DNA of 64,000 bases. Source: Mangifera indica (Eukaryota; Streptophyta; Magnoliopsida; Sapindales; Anacardiaceae). The position numbers and the translations under genes were made by a program. The stretch covers positions 15,059,969 through 15,123,968 of the forward strand of contig NC_058148.1 in assembly GCF_011075055.1 (NCBI RefSeq). Reading direction: 5' to 3'. Shown piece after piece: positions 1 through 15,338 of the stretch. Below the pieces are notes generated by a model, which was given only the letters and a program-made list of their open reading frames with translations, was not told the origin of the DNA and searched no databases. How positions within the stretch are numbered: the first letter of the stretch is position 1; each line of letters starts with the position of its first letter.

Positions 1-96
1 GAGCTGATGAATCAACCATAGAAGAGCAAGGAAAGAGAAGAAGAATTGGGTTAGGGATCTAGGAGTGAGAGACGATAAGAGCAAGAGGAAGCCCAT
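1..96 (-). CDS. Partial CDS, N-terminus of an unidentified secreted or membrane-anchored protein
   Basis: An open frame of 32 codons starts with ATG at 96-94 and runs uninterrupted off the left edge. It opens MGFLLLLSSLTPRSL and continues into a strongly hydrophobic stretch (residues 18-30, rich in F, L and W), which reads as a signal peptide or signal anchor. A TATA box on the same strand at 177-184 would place transcription start near 150 and leave a CT-rich leader of about 55 bases, which supports the ATG at 96 over the out-of-frame ATG at 19-17. The family cannot be told from 32 residues. The main doubt is that no conserved domain is visible inside the window. Confidence 0.4.
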   Translation of the reverse strand, partial: MGFLLLLSSLTPRSLTQFFFSFLALLWLIHQL

Positions 97-176
97 GTTA
101 ACGCTACAGTAAGGTGGAGAAAGAGAGAGAGACTGTGTTAGTGGTTTCTGGTTGGTAAGTTTTGGAGGAACAAAAA

Positions 177-215
177 TATATATAGGAGTTGCAGAGGAAT
201 ATTAAAATTCACGTG
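177..215 (-). promoter_or_regulatory. TATA box and G-box upstream of the left-edge gene
   Basis: On the minus strand, TATATATA lies at 177-184, about 80 bases ahead of the ATG at 96. A palindromic G-box CACGTG lies at 210-215. Spacing and order fit a core promoter for the partial gene at the left edge. Confidence 0.4.
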
Positions 216-2461
216 GCGAATTCTGATTTGATAGTTCGGCGGGGGTCTTGAAGAAATGAAGAACCGATCAAAATCGACTGCCATATAATTAGTAGTGTTT
301 GTTTATATGAATTCTGAAACTTTGACTTAGAAGTCAGAATACAGCCACCACACAACAGCACATAAAGCGACGCCGGCCGGGGGGGAATTGGGGCATAGAC
401 TGAGGGGGCCAGCCAGCTGGGTATGCAAGGAAGTGACGTGGAAGTTCCAGCAAAGATCGATTAGGACAAGAGTTGCTTATCTTATGACTAATTTTTTTAA
501 GGTATATCACTATTATTTTATTAATTTTATTTAATAAACTTTTTGTTATCCATACTTCATTAAAGTACAATAAACCTACCAAATTGTTGTTGTGTCTTCT
601 TCTTTCAGTTCGATTAGAGTAGACACTCTTTCTGTCTTCTTGTCCCTTGTTTTAACTAATCATGTATAAGGGGACCCAATTGTTATCCCATCGAGACAGG
701 GCAGACTGATTTCGATATTAATTTTTTATTTTACACAGCACATTTTTTTAAATGGTTGGTTAATATTTTGTGAACTACTTGGGGTGAATTTGCAATAAAG
801 ACAAACTTCAGTGAAGATAAAAAATTAGCCTCATTCTAAGATTGAAAAAATAATAATAATAACGCCCATATTATTCGGATTTATATTCCTCCTCCCCACA
901 ATGCCATGCATTCTCTGTCAAAGTAGTTAATCAACAACGGTGGCTTTGGCAATTATAGTTGTATTGTATGGTCAAAAGTCAAAATTTCCTTTCGAACCTC
1001 AAGTTCATGGATACTAAATCCGAAAAAATAATAATAATTAATCAAATATTTAAGTAATTATTCTCTTATTTTTAGAATATCATGGTAAAAGTTGCTGATA
1101 TTTCGGCAAGAGTTTGGTGAGTCAGAAAAACTAGGGCAATAAATAAGAGTCCAGTCAATGTTACGAACAGTCAGAGTAATGGGTCGATTAAAACAGAAAA
1201 ATAATGGCGGCACTAATTGGCAATGTCACACTCTTTTAAAACAAATGATAAAAATGTGGTCAACTATTTTTGTGATACGGGCTCCATCACGTATACTTCA
1301 GTCTATCAGTCAACATCAAAAGTAGATTTGAATGAAATTAAATTTAATAATAATTAATTTAAATTAATAATAAATATCAAATAAACCATTAAAGAAGAGG
1401 AATTATTAAAATATAACTGAAAAAAAATAAATTTATAATTGTATATGCATATTCTGTAATGGGTTTTCGTATCTTCCTTCATTTTAAATTAGCCTCTCTA
1501 CATCACGACTTGAAAAAAGCATCACTAGTACAAGTTCAAAGAAGTTTCATAACAATACTGCCGATAATTACGATTGTGAGGAATTTCCAGCCCCTTGAGT
1601 CCTTGACCTTGAAGATTTCGTTTTCAGTTTTACCTTCAAAAATTCTAAATTTGATTAATCTTAATCTATATGGTCAAGGAATTTATAGAAGACTTCGAAA
1701 CGATGGCTCTAGTCGTTCATTCATGCATTGAATAATCTTCCAAAGGCCAAAAATTCCACACAGCATTCTGAAGGAACGGGCTAAAATATTATTTTAGCTC
1801 ATTGTTTGGCCTGACTCAAATTGTAGCTTACCCCATAGCAATTCTTCTTCTCTTAATGGGATGATTTAGATCTCAAACTGACTACTTTGAATTCAATATA
1901 AACTCAAATTGATCCTCTATCGAATTTAATTCAATTTGAATTTAATCTCATTGGTAGCACAAAAAATAATATATAATTTAATACACAAACAATAATATGT
2001 TACTCATTATCTGACTAAATATTATTTTACTTTTAATTTAAAACTATCCTATCACATAATAGCATATCATTATTTATGTACAAAATTAAACATATTAATT
2101 ATACACATAATACTACTCCAGTATGATTAGGAATGCCCACCATGATTTCAAATTATTCTGTGCCACCTTCCAATTAATAACGCCTTATAATATAGCCTCT
2201 TCATATTTATTCAACATTTATACATTCTAAGTATATTCTATTTACAGTTTAATAAAGTTTCTTCACATGACTATTGATAGGAGGAAGAATATAGCTCCCG
2301 TATGCAAAGTTTTAAACATAATCTTCAGGTAACTAGGGATTGATTTGAGTGTAAAAAGCTTAAACATGAGATGACTTGAATTTGCTTGAATCCATGATGG
2401 CCAACAGAAATATTAAGCTGGTTGAGATATAGTCAACGGGTTGCTGAGGGATAACTTGAGT
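216..2461. other. AT-rich intergenic region without a recognised gene
   Basis: No conserved protein was found on either strand. The two longest frames (334-582 minus and 1459-1731 plus) show no family similarity and read as chance. The sequence is AT-rich with short homopolymer and TAA-type runs, such as the repeats of ataata near 850 and 1030. Confidence 0.5.
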
Positions 2462-2470
2462 TGAATTAAA

Positions 2471-3230
2471 GGCCAAAGGACTATTTCCCATCTTGAATTC
2501 TCAAAATTCTCTCTATTAATTATAAAAATATCGTTTACCCACTCATAATCGGTTAAATTTATTAGAACTAATGCCTAAAAATTTTATCTCTTTTTGCCCC
2601 CCTAAACTTTAAAAACTAAAAGTGTCCTCCAACCTAAGTTTTAAAAAATAACAATTTCACCTTATGGTTTCGTTTTGAAATCTCCGACGACATCTCCAGC
2701 TCCATTACCGACGGTCTCTCCCTCCCGAAGCATCCTCTCCTTCTGGCGATCTCTTTCCTCTAATTTAGACATCTAATCAACATCGAAGAAATCTTGGGAG
2801 ACGAAAAACTTCGTCAGGTCGTCTTCTCATATGAAGACGACAGCTGGGAAGACAAAGAGATTCATCTTCTTCGACGCAAATCGGACATCTAAATGAGAGA
2901 AAAGAAATCGCTGAAAAGAGATGATGCTTCGAGAGAAAGAGGGCGTCGACAATGAAATCGAAAATGTCACTGGAGATTTCAAAACAAAACCATAAGATGA
3001 AACTACCATTTTTTAAAACTTAAACTAGAGAAAAATTTTAGTTTTTAAAGTTTAAGAAAACAGAAATAGATTATATTTTAATTTATTTTTAATATTATAT
3101 AAAAAATAACAATTTTACCCTTATCACCGTTAATTTTAACTGCTCATAAGTGGATAAACGGTATTTTTATAAGTAATGGGGAAAACTTTGAGAATTCAGT
3201 ATAATTTAGGTGGGAAATAGTCGTTTGGCC
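2471..3230. mobile_element. Foldback MITE, copy 1 (Mutator-like), 760 bp
   Basis: The left end GGCCAAAGGACTATTTCC and the right end (minus) GGCCAAACGACTATTTCC are inverted repeats. Immediately outside, TGAATTAAA occurs at both 2462-2470 and 3231-3239, a perfect 9-bp target-site duplication. The palindrome continues inward: the stretch near 2655-2692 (TTTCACCTTATGG...GAAATCTCC) is repeated inverted near 2970-3012. There is no transposase frame, so the copy is non-autonomous. A 9-bp duplication with long terminal inverted repeats is typical of Mutator-like elements. Confidence 0.85.
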
Positions 3231-3239
3231 TGAATTAAA

Positions 3240-3628
3240 ACTCCAACTCAAATTTGGCACAAATCAAGCCAAACACCAACCAAGCCAAGCTGGTTAGGTT
3301 CAGATCCAGCCAATCAGGTAATGTGAGATTATTACTCATCCTACAGGCTTTTCAGCAAATGACAAAATTCTACACAAGGACCTTTCAGGAAGAATGCAAA
3401 CAGAATTTTCTGAATTGGACTCCTGGCATTATATGTGGTGCACAAAAACAATTATCCCAAACTGCTAGATGCTTAATCTTTTACATTGAGCTCAAAATAA
3501 ATCTTTCATCCAAACAGATAAAAACTATAAATTAGTTCCAAAACTGAAAAGTTACTGCTGCTTTAATAAGGAACAACCATCCCATAGGGATAATATAAAA
3601 ACAGAGCCAAACAGATAACAGGTATTGC
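3240..3628. other. 3' flank of RPS14
   Basis: This 390-base stretch lies between the MITE and the stop codon of RPS14 and presumably holds the RPS14 3' untranslated region (minus strand). The frame at 3254-3535 on the plus strand has no family similarity. Confidence 0.4.
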
Positions 3629-5732
<2,104 letters not shown>

Positions 5733-5860
5733 GGTTGCGAAAAGACGAGATGAGTTGGGAAATCTCGGGTTTGTTGAGGACGGTGCGTGTAACCAGACGC
5801 GAAAACCTGTGGAAGAGAGTTAAGATAGTGGTGGCTGCAAGGTTTTATACCATGAATCAG

Positions 5861-5870
5861 ATTAGGGTTT
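5861..5870 (-). promoter_or_regulatory. Telo-box upstream of RPS14
   Basis: The minus strand reads AAACCCTAAT here, about 130 bases ahead of the RPS14 start codon. The AAACCCTA telo-box is a well-known element of plant ribosomal-protein and other growth-linked promoters. Position and orientation fit regulation of RPS14. Confidence 0.65.
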
Positions 5871-7918
5871 TTGCAGAAGATCATGAATTTACCTGTTAGT
5901 CCTTAATATTTTCCAAATTGTTCAAGCACCTTGATTTTATCTTTTCCAGCTTTTTTGCCCCAACTCTTTTACTATTTCTTGTATTTCAATTGTTTGGCTT
6001 TTTTTTACCCTTGTGTTCCATTCTGTGACTATTTTGTATTCCAATGTTGGTTCCAAAGCCGTCCTAAATGGGGTGAGTCGTCATTACAGATGTCCAACAA
6101 AAGAAAATATGACCTTCCCAAAGTCTTTTCTTAATCTTCCTTCTGAGCTTCGTTTAGAGACACGTTGGGTTTGAGTAAGAGGCAATTTGAGACTGACACA
6201 AATTCGAAAGGTTGAATTTGAGATTGGTAAGTTTTCTAAAATTTAGAACCAAAATATTTTAACATTCACTTGATTTGACTTAAATCCCAACTTAAATATT
6301 TAAATTAATTTAAATCCTATTTATTTATAAAAACGAAAGGACTTATGGTTTAAATTTAATTTGTTCAATCTATGTTACAATTTAATTTTAAATAATTTCA
6401 ATCAAATCAAACCTTAAACACAAATCATTAAGGAAGATTAAATTTTTTTATAAAATATTCAAATAATGTTATATACAGGTATAATAATTATCAATTTTAA
6501 TATTAATAATAATATATTATAATATGTTAGATTTTATTTTAAACACTATAATTTATACACAAATATATACTTATGATAAGTACACCAACACTCTTTTAAA
6601 TATCTAAATAATTAAAGTTAGATTCGAACTAAATCAAACTTTAATTCAGTTTGATTTGTATAAGATTGAACTTGAACTCGTTTCAAATGAGTTCAAACTC
6701 AATTAATTTCAAATGAATTGAGTTTGAGTTTGACTCAAATTTGAATCAAGCTTTTATCGTAATTTGTTATTAAAACTGTATCGTTTTAATATATATTATC
6801 GAAATAATATCACTTTGTATCAAAATTTTTATGTTTATTAGTTTAACGAACTAAACACTTAAAAGTTTGAGTGTAAAAATATTAAATTTTTAAATTCAAA
6901 TTTTAATAAATTCGATTTGAATCTAATCACACGGGAACAATCTAATTACCAGGAATGATACTGTGTCACACTCTTCCAAACTACACGTAGCCAAATCCAC
7001 CCCAAAAGCTGCTGATGTCGTGGCAAGTTTCGTGTAGATCTGGCCTTATAAGCCGCTAAGAAAGCTACCTGGGACCTAATTTAGCCTTACAACTGCTGCT
7101 AAGGAACTACTAGCCTAATATGGCCTCATGCCACTTTCTAGACTGGAAACAAGGTCAGATCTGGCATCATGCCGTCGGTTTCTAGTACTAAGGCTGACAT
7201 CAGCTTAGTGTTTAGTTGAACAAGTCCATTGAGCTCAGACTCATCTCAATTACTTACTCAGAGAATAAATTATTTCTTAATTCAATAAACTTTTCTAAAC
7301 TCTAAAAGCATACATTAAACTCAAATGCACCAATTTTTATCTGAATCTCGAGTTCTGCTTTTATCTTATTAAGCTGAGTTCGAGTTTAACACTAATGGAC
7401 TCAATTTGACTGCAACCTTTTTTAACATTGTCATAGAGGTAAAATTCTTGTTTACTAAAATTAGAATTAAAAAGGTCAAGAGGTCAAGAGATTTTATGGT
7501 TACAAAGGTAAAATTGTAATTCATGTTTTAGCATGGCAGGCGCTTTTTATGATTTTTTTTTGGGTTTAGTAATGAAAATCCAAGTGTACATTCCAGTAAG
7601 TTCATCTCTGATAATATTTGCAAAAACATTTTTTCACAGAGAAGAGCACATTCCGAATAAATAGGTGCCCGTTTTACACGTAATGCTGCCTGCTACATTC
7701 GTAAACTCAAAAGCAGCATAAAACTCAAAAAGCAGAAAACACTGGACTGGACCGGAGGAATTACAACAACCTTAAGAACACCTATGTGTTGATACACACA
7801 CAACCTTCAGTCATTGCAAGCACTTCATTCAAACATCCACATCCATCTTCCACATCTATATCACAAATATAGCACAAGCATTTTACAGCAGATGTAGAGA
7901 TCAAATCACTTGCTAATT
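5871..7918. other. Intergenic region with degenerate AT-rich repeat
   Basis: No gene seen. From about 6170 to 6960 the sequence is a mosaic of TTTGAGTTTGA/TCAAACTCAAA motifs, partly palindromic around 6655-6745, belonging to the degenerate dispersed repeat that recurs through the window. From about 7600 the DNA should grade into the LARP6 3' untranslated region (minus strand). Confidence 0.45.
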
Positions 7919-10900
7919 TTAGATAGAAATGGGAGGTCGACCTCGTCCCATGGTGAACCCTCTGGTTCCATCAGGCATTCTTGGGCCAGGAGGTGGCTTA
8001 GCAGCTTCATAGCTAGAGGAAATTGTACCATGGCCTGGAGAGAGACACAATATATACAGTCAATCAATGTTAAGTTTTAATGTACATGGGTTAAGGAAAA
8101 AAAAAAAAAAAAACAAAAGTAAATGCAGTGATTACCCAGCCCATTGCTTCTTCGATATCTTTGTTTCCTTGTTTGTCCATGATTTCTACCTTTCTTCCCA
8201 TTTTTCTCCTTGGGTAAATGGTCCCCATCCTGAAAAGGATACAAATAACAATATCAGTTGGCAATAATGGAAAATGCCAAGAAACTGCACAATATAGCAT
8301 GCCAAAGTATCCACCTCTTCATCATGGGTATCATCCTGATTCTCGCTTAAGTTATTGTTCTCTTCATCAGCCGAAGGTTCAGATGCTCGCCCAGTGTTAC
8401 TTCTTTCAGAATCAACCCTCCAGCCCTGCTTTCTCTGGCCATACTTGGCCTGTAAGAGATGATACAAGATCAGCATTTGTAATTGCCAATAGTAATGAAG
8501 AACAATTGCGGTCTATTACCACTCGCTTAAGCAGCTTAACCCGCATGCCATTTCTCCAGTCTTGTTCATTATTTAATGTTACCACCTGATCCAATCACGA
8601 GAAAATCAACACCTTAGATCACTAATAAAAGCACCATAAAGCAAATTCAGTAATGAGGTGATTTCCTTGATACTCACTGCTCTCTCAGCAGCCTCCACGG
8701 TCTCATACTCCACCAATGCATGTAACTGCATACAGACCAGAAAATTAAATGGGACTGGATCAACAAAATTGACTGATGACATACCAATGACTCTTTTTAT
8801 CAACAAAATCAAGCCGATAATTATATCCCTCTTCTTCAAATTAAAAATTCAGTTAAAAAAAAATTCTTGCCAAGTGATAACAGTTGAAACTGTGACATGC
8901 TCCTTCCACTTAATGATATTAAACTTTACAACCAGCTTAGAGACCAGCAACAATAATAAATCAATAGAATAATCAGTCTACACAACGTAAAATAAAACCT
9001 CTCACCTCACACTTTTTCTTATTCTGTCCATACCTTATTACTGATCATAAACTCAGCCTTGCCGCCTTTTTTTGACTCTTCTGGAGTATGTGGATCACAG
9101 ATGCGTATCTTTCTTATACTGAATTTCAGAAAGAATTCTACAATCAATAAAATGCTGAAAGCGTAGACTCAAAAAAAAAAAAAGGAAAAAGAAAAATACA
9201 ACAGTATTATTAAAAAAATTTCATAAGGATAATAACCATACTTTCCGGCTTGAGCAAATATTCTCCGGATGTTCTCCACTGAGTGATCCTCTGGCAGATT
9301 TTCTACCAATACAGTGAATAACTAGGGCCCACAAATAAGTTGCCAAATTACTTTTTTGAAAGAACATATCAGATGAAATAATCAAGTTTGTTTCAAATAA
9401 ATACCTTTGAATCCTTGACTTCGGCAGCAACTGGAAGAGGATTAAGGCGTTTCACTTTCTTTCCATTTGAACTCACAACCTATAGTTTTTGGTTTATGAA
9501 AATTAGACACTACTGAATGAACAAAAAACCTTTTCAACTGGTATTTTAATTTATTGCATTTTTATAAAACTTAGGATATAACTTATTGAAATTCCCAGAT
9601 AAGATTTGTGTACTTATTACTTTAAACATGCAGAGTGTACCAACACAATAGGATTTAGGGCTTGCGGTTGTCATTATTGAGGGAAAAGATGATGCTTACA
9701 AGCAAGGACGATTCCCTGAGTGCAGCCACTATTGATTTGTTGTCTCGGGTCAGCTTCTTCATTTTCCTAAAAGAAGCAATAACCGAGATAGGAACTGCAA
9801 GTAAAATCACCATAGTTAGTAGATTGAGCTGCATAAAAAGTTAAATAACAGAGTTTAATTAGACAATAACAAAAGCCTTACAAGCTTAAATATGTAAGAT
9901 CAAGTTATACAACAATCAGTTCCCATAGATATTTCAGGTGCAACTCAAACTGAGACTTTAGATGACCAAAAAATAAATCACTTAAGATTAAATCAACAAC
10001 CTAGGAACAGGTTCAACTATAAAAAGGTTCTCAAATAGAGAAGGAATCAGCCAGCAGTTTGTTGTACAGCCATTCAGATTGACTGCCAAAGCTCAGCACA
10101 GCAAAATTTGCTGCACCAGGAAAACATCCAGGCTAGTCATTCCGTCATAAGTACCTGCTTTAGTTCATCACTTTCACAGTCTCAATTATAAAGACACTTT
10201 TAAGATATATTGTTTATTAAGTAACACTTTTTTTTTAAAAAATTTTGGCAAAAAATAACTCAAAATCATAACTTTCATACAAAGTTCCCAATCTTGCCAG
10301 AGAAATCACAAAACAACACATATTTATAGTTCGAAATTTCTAAGGTTTAGAGAAGTATGACAGCATGATATCAACAATTTCTTTTAACACATACAGCAAG
10401 GTCCCCTAGATTATGCACTATATTAGTTGGCAAGAAAGCAAACAGACTGACTTATTGGTTGGCAAAACCCATGAAAAAGGGAAAACTAATTCCCTTGACA
10501 AAACATACTCCAGTCACAAACAATACCTCGTAGATCATATGTCTAACTTATAAACCTCCTTCTTTAATCTATTTTCCAAGCTACCCGTAACTTAAATTGG
10601 CAAAGAGAAAATTGCCCATGGAACTCACAGAAACCTGATTTTAATAAGCAAGACTTTATTTGAGCATAATTACAAGACCAAGACACATGCATAGATATAT
10701 ATAAATTGAAAGGCATTTCTAAAACATAAGAACACAATGCAAATTACTTACCAAACCCTTCTTTCTTCTTCTTAATTAAATTCATCATATACTTGTCAGT
10801 AAGCAAATTTTCATCACTAAAATAATATTCCACCTGCAACAACACCAAACAACCAAAAAATTATATAAAATAACCATTCATTTCTTCAATTCACATGAAC

Positions 10901-11219
10901 CTATGATTACTCGAGAACATATTATTGAAATCAAGAGAATTAAAGATAATGAGAAAAATATAACCTGCTTCATAATCTTAAGTTTCAGGTCATCAGTGAG
11001 AGCAGGTGTAGCAGATGAGAGTTCGAGATCTTTCGGTTGATCTTCAGCGGGAAGGTGATCAGGATCATCATCAGACGGTGGAAGCGGAACATCATCAGAC
11101 TCGGGTGATCCGACTGGAGAGAAATCAGGACCATGCGGAGGAGACGGTGGAAAATCATCAACGGTTTCATCGACCACCGTGGCGGTAGTGGTAGTGGAAC
11201 CGTTAACGCCGCCGTCCAT
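7919..11219 (-). CDS. LARP6: La-related protein 6 (LARP6-type RNA-binding protein)
   Basis: RNA-binding protein with a La module, expected in nucleus and cytoplasm. Eleven exons (minus): 11219-10965, 10833-10752, 9794-9700, 9479-9405, 9321-9242, 9118-9034, 8725-8678, 8585-8520, 8449-8315, 8229-8136, 8034-7919; total 376 aa. Residues 1-82 are acidic and proline-rich. The La motif begins at about residue 84 (KQVEYYFSDENLLTDKYMM) and includes GFVPISVIASFRKMKKLTRD. An RRM follows at about 170-262 (LFTVLVENLPEDHSVENIRR, then LHALVEYETVEAAERA). The tail ends PDGTRGFTMGRGRPPISI, like the C-terminal box of plant LARP6a. The donor of exon 8 could alternatively be one codon earlier; GTG|GTAATA is preferred. 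Confidence 0.93.
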
Positions 11220-11908
11220 TGGAGGAGAGGGGAGAATTACGAAGAAGTAGATCTCTCTCGTATCTCGCTCCCTCTCTCGTCTCCTCTACAAGGGTCCTTT
11301 TAATAAGATTAAAAACTTGCAGGGGCTTTTCGGTCCTTCTGCTCTTCTCGCGTTGAAATATTCTTTTTAAATGCAATGACTGATCCGACGACGTTTTGCT
11401 TTTATACCTCGTCTATCGAATGAGAACTCCTAGTAGAATCACGATTAGTCAGTTACAACTTGTACAGTGATTTAGGAGAAATTTCAACAAATGGGGTAAT
11501 AATTTGACAATTAAAATATAATTAATTATATATCAACTAAGAATTAAACAATTACATCTAATCACTTCATATAAGTAATTCATGATTAGCAGGATTGGAC
11601 ACAGATTTGGTTAGAAATTATTGATTTAAATTCAAAAGAATTAACTTAAAATTAATTTGTGATGAGTGTGTTAAAATTTGAATTCAATTTATTTTTTTTA
11701 AATTCATTTTAAATTAATTCAAATTCGAATATTTATATTTGATTTATGAAAATAAATACAATTTTTAACTTAAATTTAATTTTTTTAATTTAAGTTCGAA
11801 TAATTTTAATTGAATCAATCCGAAATGATAGTTAGCCTTAAAATGTATTTATATGAAAATAGATACAAAATCAGAATCTCACATGCAAACAATACATAAA
11901 AAGCAACT
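11220..11908. other. LARP6 leader and intergenic repeat
   Basis: The first 80 bases upstream of LARP6 are CT-rich on the minus strand, a typical plant leader. From about 11580 to 11830 the sequence is the degenerate TTTGAATT/AATTCAAA repeat. No gene is visible. Confidence 0.4.
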
Positions 11909-14900
11909 CTAAATCAAAACAAAAACCACCACCCAAAATCCAACCACAATCCCTAAACCCAATCTCCCAAACACATTTATGATGGAACTTGAAAACCATG
12001 CCCTCACATCATCCACCTCTGGTCCACATAGTGAGCTCAAATCATCGGTTCTCGTATTGTAATACACACTATAGAACGCAATGCGGTTCCTCTCAGCCTT
12101 GGCAGTGAAATTCATACTGGCACTGTGAAAGGTTGAGTTGGAATCTGGGGTGTAATGGATTGTTTGGGCTTGGTCTCCGGCAAAGGCCATAAATGCAAGA
12201 GGTTGCTTGCATTTGTCACCAGCATAGCCTAAAGAAAATGTCATGACATAATCTTTGTTCGCCGAGGTTTCCACCATTTGAGAGATGATACCTTCCTTCC
12301 CAGAGAGCAGTTCCATGGCTCGTTTGCCCTGTGGGAAGGAATCATGGTAGGAGTCTATGTTGCGGACAGCCCTGTTTGATTCAACAATCCAACCAGGCAA
12401 CGAGGATGTTTCTTCATCAAGGTTGGTCGGGAGTAGGATGCCTAGTGACACATTTTTGAACATCCAAGGGCCTTCTTCCATATCGCCATTGACAACAGCA
12501 TTATCTGCAAAGAACACAGCAGATGGGAAGCAATCAACGCAATGATATCAAGCATTAACATTTTGAAACCTCCCAAGATTGATGAAGTTATTCCTTAAAA
12601 AGTGCAACAAATGGATAGTCTCATGGCTATGACCAAAAACTGTGACACAAAATTTTAATATATAAGAGCATATTGAATTCCCACTTGTGATTTTTATACG
12701 TAATATCTTTTGTAATTATGACAAATCTCCCTGCCCCATTTTTTTCCCCGATCTAGCTGAGCAAATAATGCAATATTAACCCTTCCCTGCCCTTAACCTA
12801 CAAGGACTCTCTCTCATCCCTGATGAGACTTTTCAATTAGAAAGGAAAAGTTGGGCAGCTAAAGAGGCACGATGCTTTAATGTTTGGCAAGGGCAATTAT
12901 GAATTCAAAGTGCAAAGCATGAAATTTGATATGAAGGGAGGCGCTTATTGTAGAGGTTAATGTAGCTTTAAATTATCTAATAAAACTATACACATAATTT
13001 TATACATAAATAACAATATGATTAGATACTGATTTATTTTTAATTTTTAATTATTTAATCATATAATAATATATCATTATTTATATATAAAATTATATAC
13101 ATAATATTATTATAAATTATAATATCTCAATATAAATTGATTCAAATTTTTAATAATTAATTTAAATATATATTTATTTATTATTAAAATATTACCATTA
13201 AAAAAATATTTTATTAATAAAATATATAATATTATAACTGATATAATAAATAAAATAATTAAAAAGAGATTCAAACTACATCAAGCAACTAAAACTTTAA
13301 TTCAAATTTGATAAGAATGAAATCGAACACCACGCGTATCTGAGCTGGCTCCAGCTCTCTCAAAAAGGACCTCATGCTTTCGATGGTCATCAAAAAGCAT
13401 CAAGCCATGGCTACATTGGACCCACTTTACCCACAAAAGTGAAAAGGGCAAAAGAAAAATGAGGTAAATTGCTAAAATACAATACCTTTGGGTTTATCAT
13501 GAATTAAAAGCTTCTTGATGGACGGCGATGTCATGAACGATGGGCCCACATGTGGGGTCATCTTCCATTCCCGAATTTCTAAAAGCCGAATTCACAGTTT
13601 CATCTTGGGCCACAAAGGCCCCAGATAAGGGTCCCACCCTTGCATGTTGTACAATGTCTAAAGTCTGTGGTCTGTGATGCAGCAGGTGGCACGGAGACGT
13701 TCAGTGATTCCAGCTATGCGCACGTGCGGGCCTCACTAAAAGTAACGGTGTACATGGACCCCTTTTCCACTTTCACTTCCTGGCTGATCTCCGCGTCGTT
13801 GCCTAATCTAACGGCATGGGAACCTTGTGGTACGATGAGGATCATCCCACCTTGTTTTTGCCCTTATGCTCAACGGTGCCGTTTACTTTCCAGCTTGGAG
13901 TCTCAGTAACGCTCCCAAGGATCTCGCTTGGAGAGCCGTTCGATGGGGCGGCCTCAAAATCACCGTTTGCCACCAGACCTGTAAATTAAATTTAATATTT
14001 TTTTAAAAAGAATTAATTCATTATTCAACTTCTTATGAATCTTGTTTATTTTTATTGAAGAAAGCTACCTATAAAAAATCATTTCACGAATACAGTAAGC
14101 CCAGAGTGGATAACTTTATCTTCGTTACACACCTGAGGCCTCGTAACAGAGGAAGCTCAGGCCATATAAAATGTGAAAGCATTATGAAGAAACATAAAAA
14201 AATAGATAGCAGAAAATTACCCAATATTAAGAAATATAAATAGATGTGTCAATATTATAAAAACTGAATTCAAGTGAAAAAATTGAATTAGTTTTTATAA
14301 AAAAAAAAACGAATTTAAGTCGATTCAAATATATATATATTTTAAACTAATTTTTTTGAATTTAAATCAATTTCAAATTCAAATTTATTTATATCTGGCC
14401 CCTGTTCTTAGAACAAGGTAGGAGGGAACCCATTTTGGCGGGAAATGATGCAATAAAGTCGTTTTACTGTTTTTTTGGCTTAAAGAAAAAGATGAACATG
14501 GCCCATTAGCCCATAATCCACCAACAGCACCAACAGCATCTTCAGTTCAATACACCATTCTCTTTTACTCGTTACGCATTGCGGCAGAGAAGAAATGCAA
14601 CTACAGTTTGGTAACAACTCTTCTTTTTGAGAAATGAAGTTGAATTTACCGGTAAGACTTCACATTATTTGCCAAATGGTTATAAATAAGTAACGTATTT
14701 TTCAGAATGGCCATTGTAGAAACCAAAAAGAATAATTTCTCAGCATAAAGAAGGGGAAGTGCTTCAAGTAAGACTGCAAATGAGCCCAGCCACTCACGAC
14801 CAGCTTGCTTTTTGGTTTGAACCATGCTGGGGTTTGAATCGTTAAAATTTAGCTCTTAAGCTCAGTTCTAGCTTGAAATTAGTTAATTTGGCTCGAGTAG

Positions 14901-15338
14901 AACACCACAAAAGTTTCAAATATTTAAGCACAGTAATCAATAAATAATGCTCATTACATTACACATAGAAAAGGTTAAAAATTTTGTTGGGAAGCGGGGC
15001 CCTATTACGAAGGCCTAATATTTGTTGATGTTCTTGAAGCAAGAAGTAAACTGGGCATCGAGACGAGAGCTGAGAATTACCGTGGCTTATGAGCAGAGTC
15101 AACTAGAAATTAGTAATACGAAAAACCTCACCATTTTACAGAGTTTACGGAACGCACACTGACAGATGCATCAGATCTCAGAACTAACAATACCCACAAG
15201 GCATAAATCTAGAAGCAAAGTAGATTAGAAGTAAATGTACATACCATCTTCAACAAGGGCTCTGGTGCCAGCGAAATGAGAAAGAAAAAGCATAAACAAA
15301 AAGACCCATCTGGTTGTTGCAGAGCTCAGCAGCACCAT
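11909..15338 (-). pseudogene. DUF642 cell-wall protein gene, GPI-type, with a wrecked middle exon
   Basis: DUF642 proteins are secreted plant cell-wall proteins made of two galactose-binding-like halves. Exon 1 (15338-15245) encodes a signal peptide and joins at VEDG. Exon 2 (13978-13486) should encode the first half; GLVANGDFE, GGMILIVPQGSHAVRLG, VEKGSMYTVTFS, LESLNVSVPPA, GMEDDPTCGPIV and IKKLLIHDKPK are all readable, but in different frames. Lesions are a frameshift near 13850-13866, a TAG replacing the expected Gln at 13716-13714, 1-base losses near 13660 and 13622, and an insertion of 1 or 4 bases near 13517-13523. Exon 3 (12504-11909) is intact: DNAVVNGDMEEGPW, PQGKRAMELLSGKEG, SSLCGPEVDDV, then a hydrophobic GPI-type tail. 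Exons 1 and 3 join in frame (229 aa), so a half-length product remains possible. Confidence 0.82.

Noticed and set aside
1745..1819. Short GGCCAAA ... TTTGGCC pair that resembles the MITE ends
   Set aside because: The similarity stops after seven bases and there is no 9-bp flanking duplication, so it is probably chance.
2827..3009. Minus-strand frame of 60 codons
   Set aside because: It lies wholly inside the palindromic body of MITE copy 1; its openness reflects the hairpin sequence, not coding.
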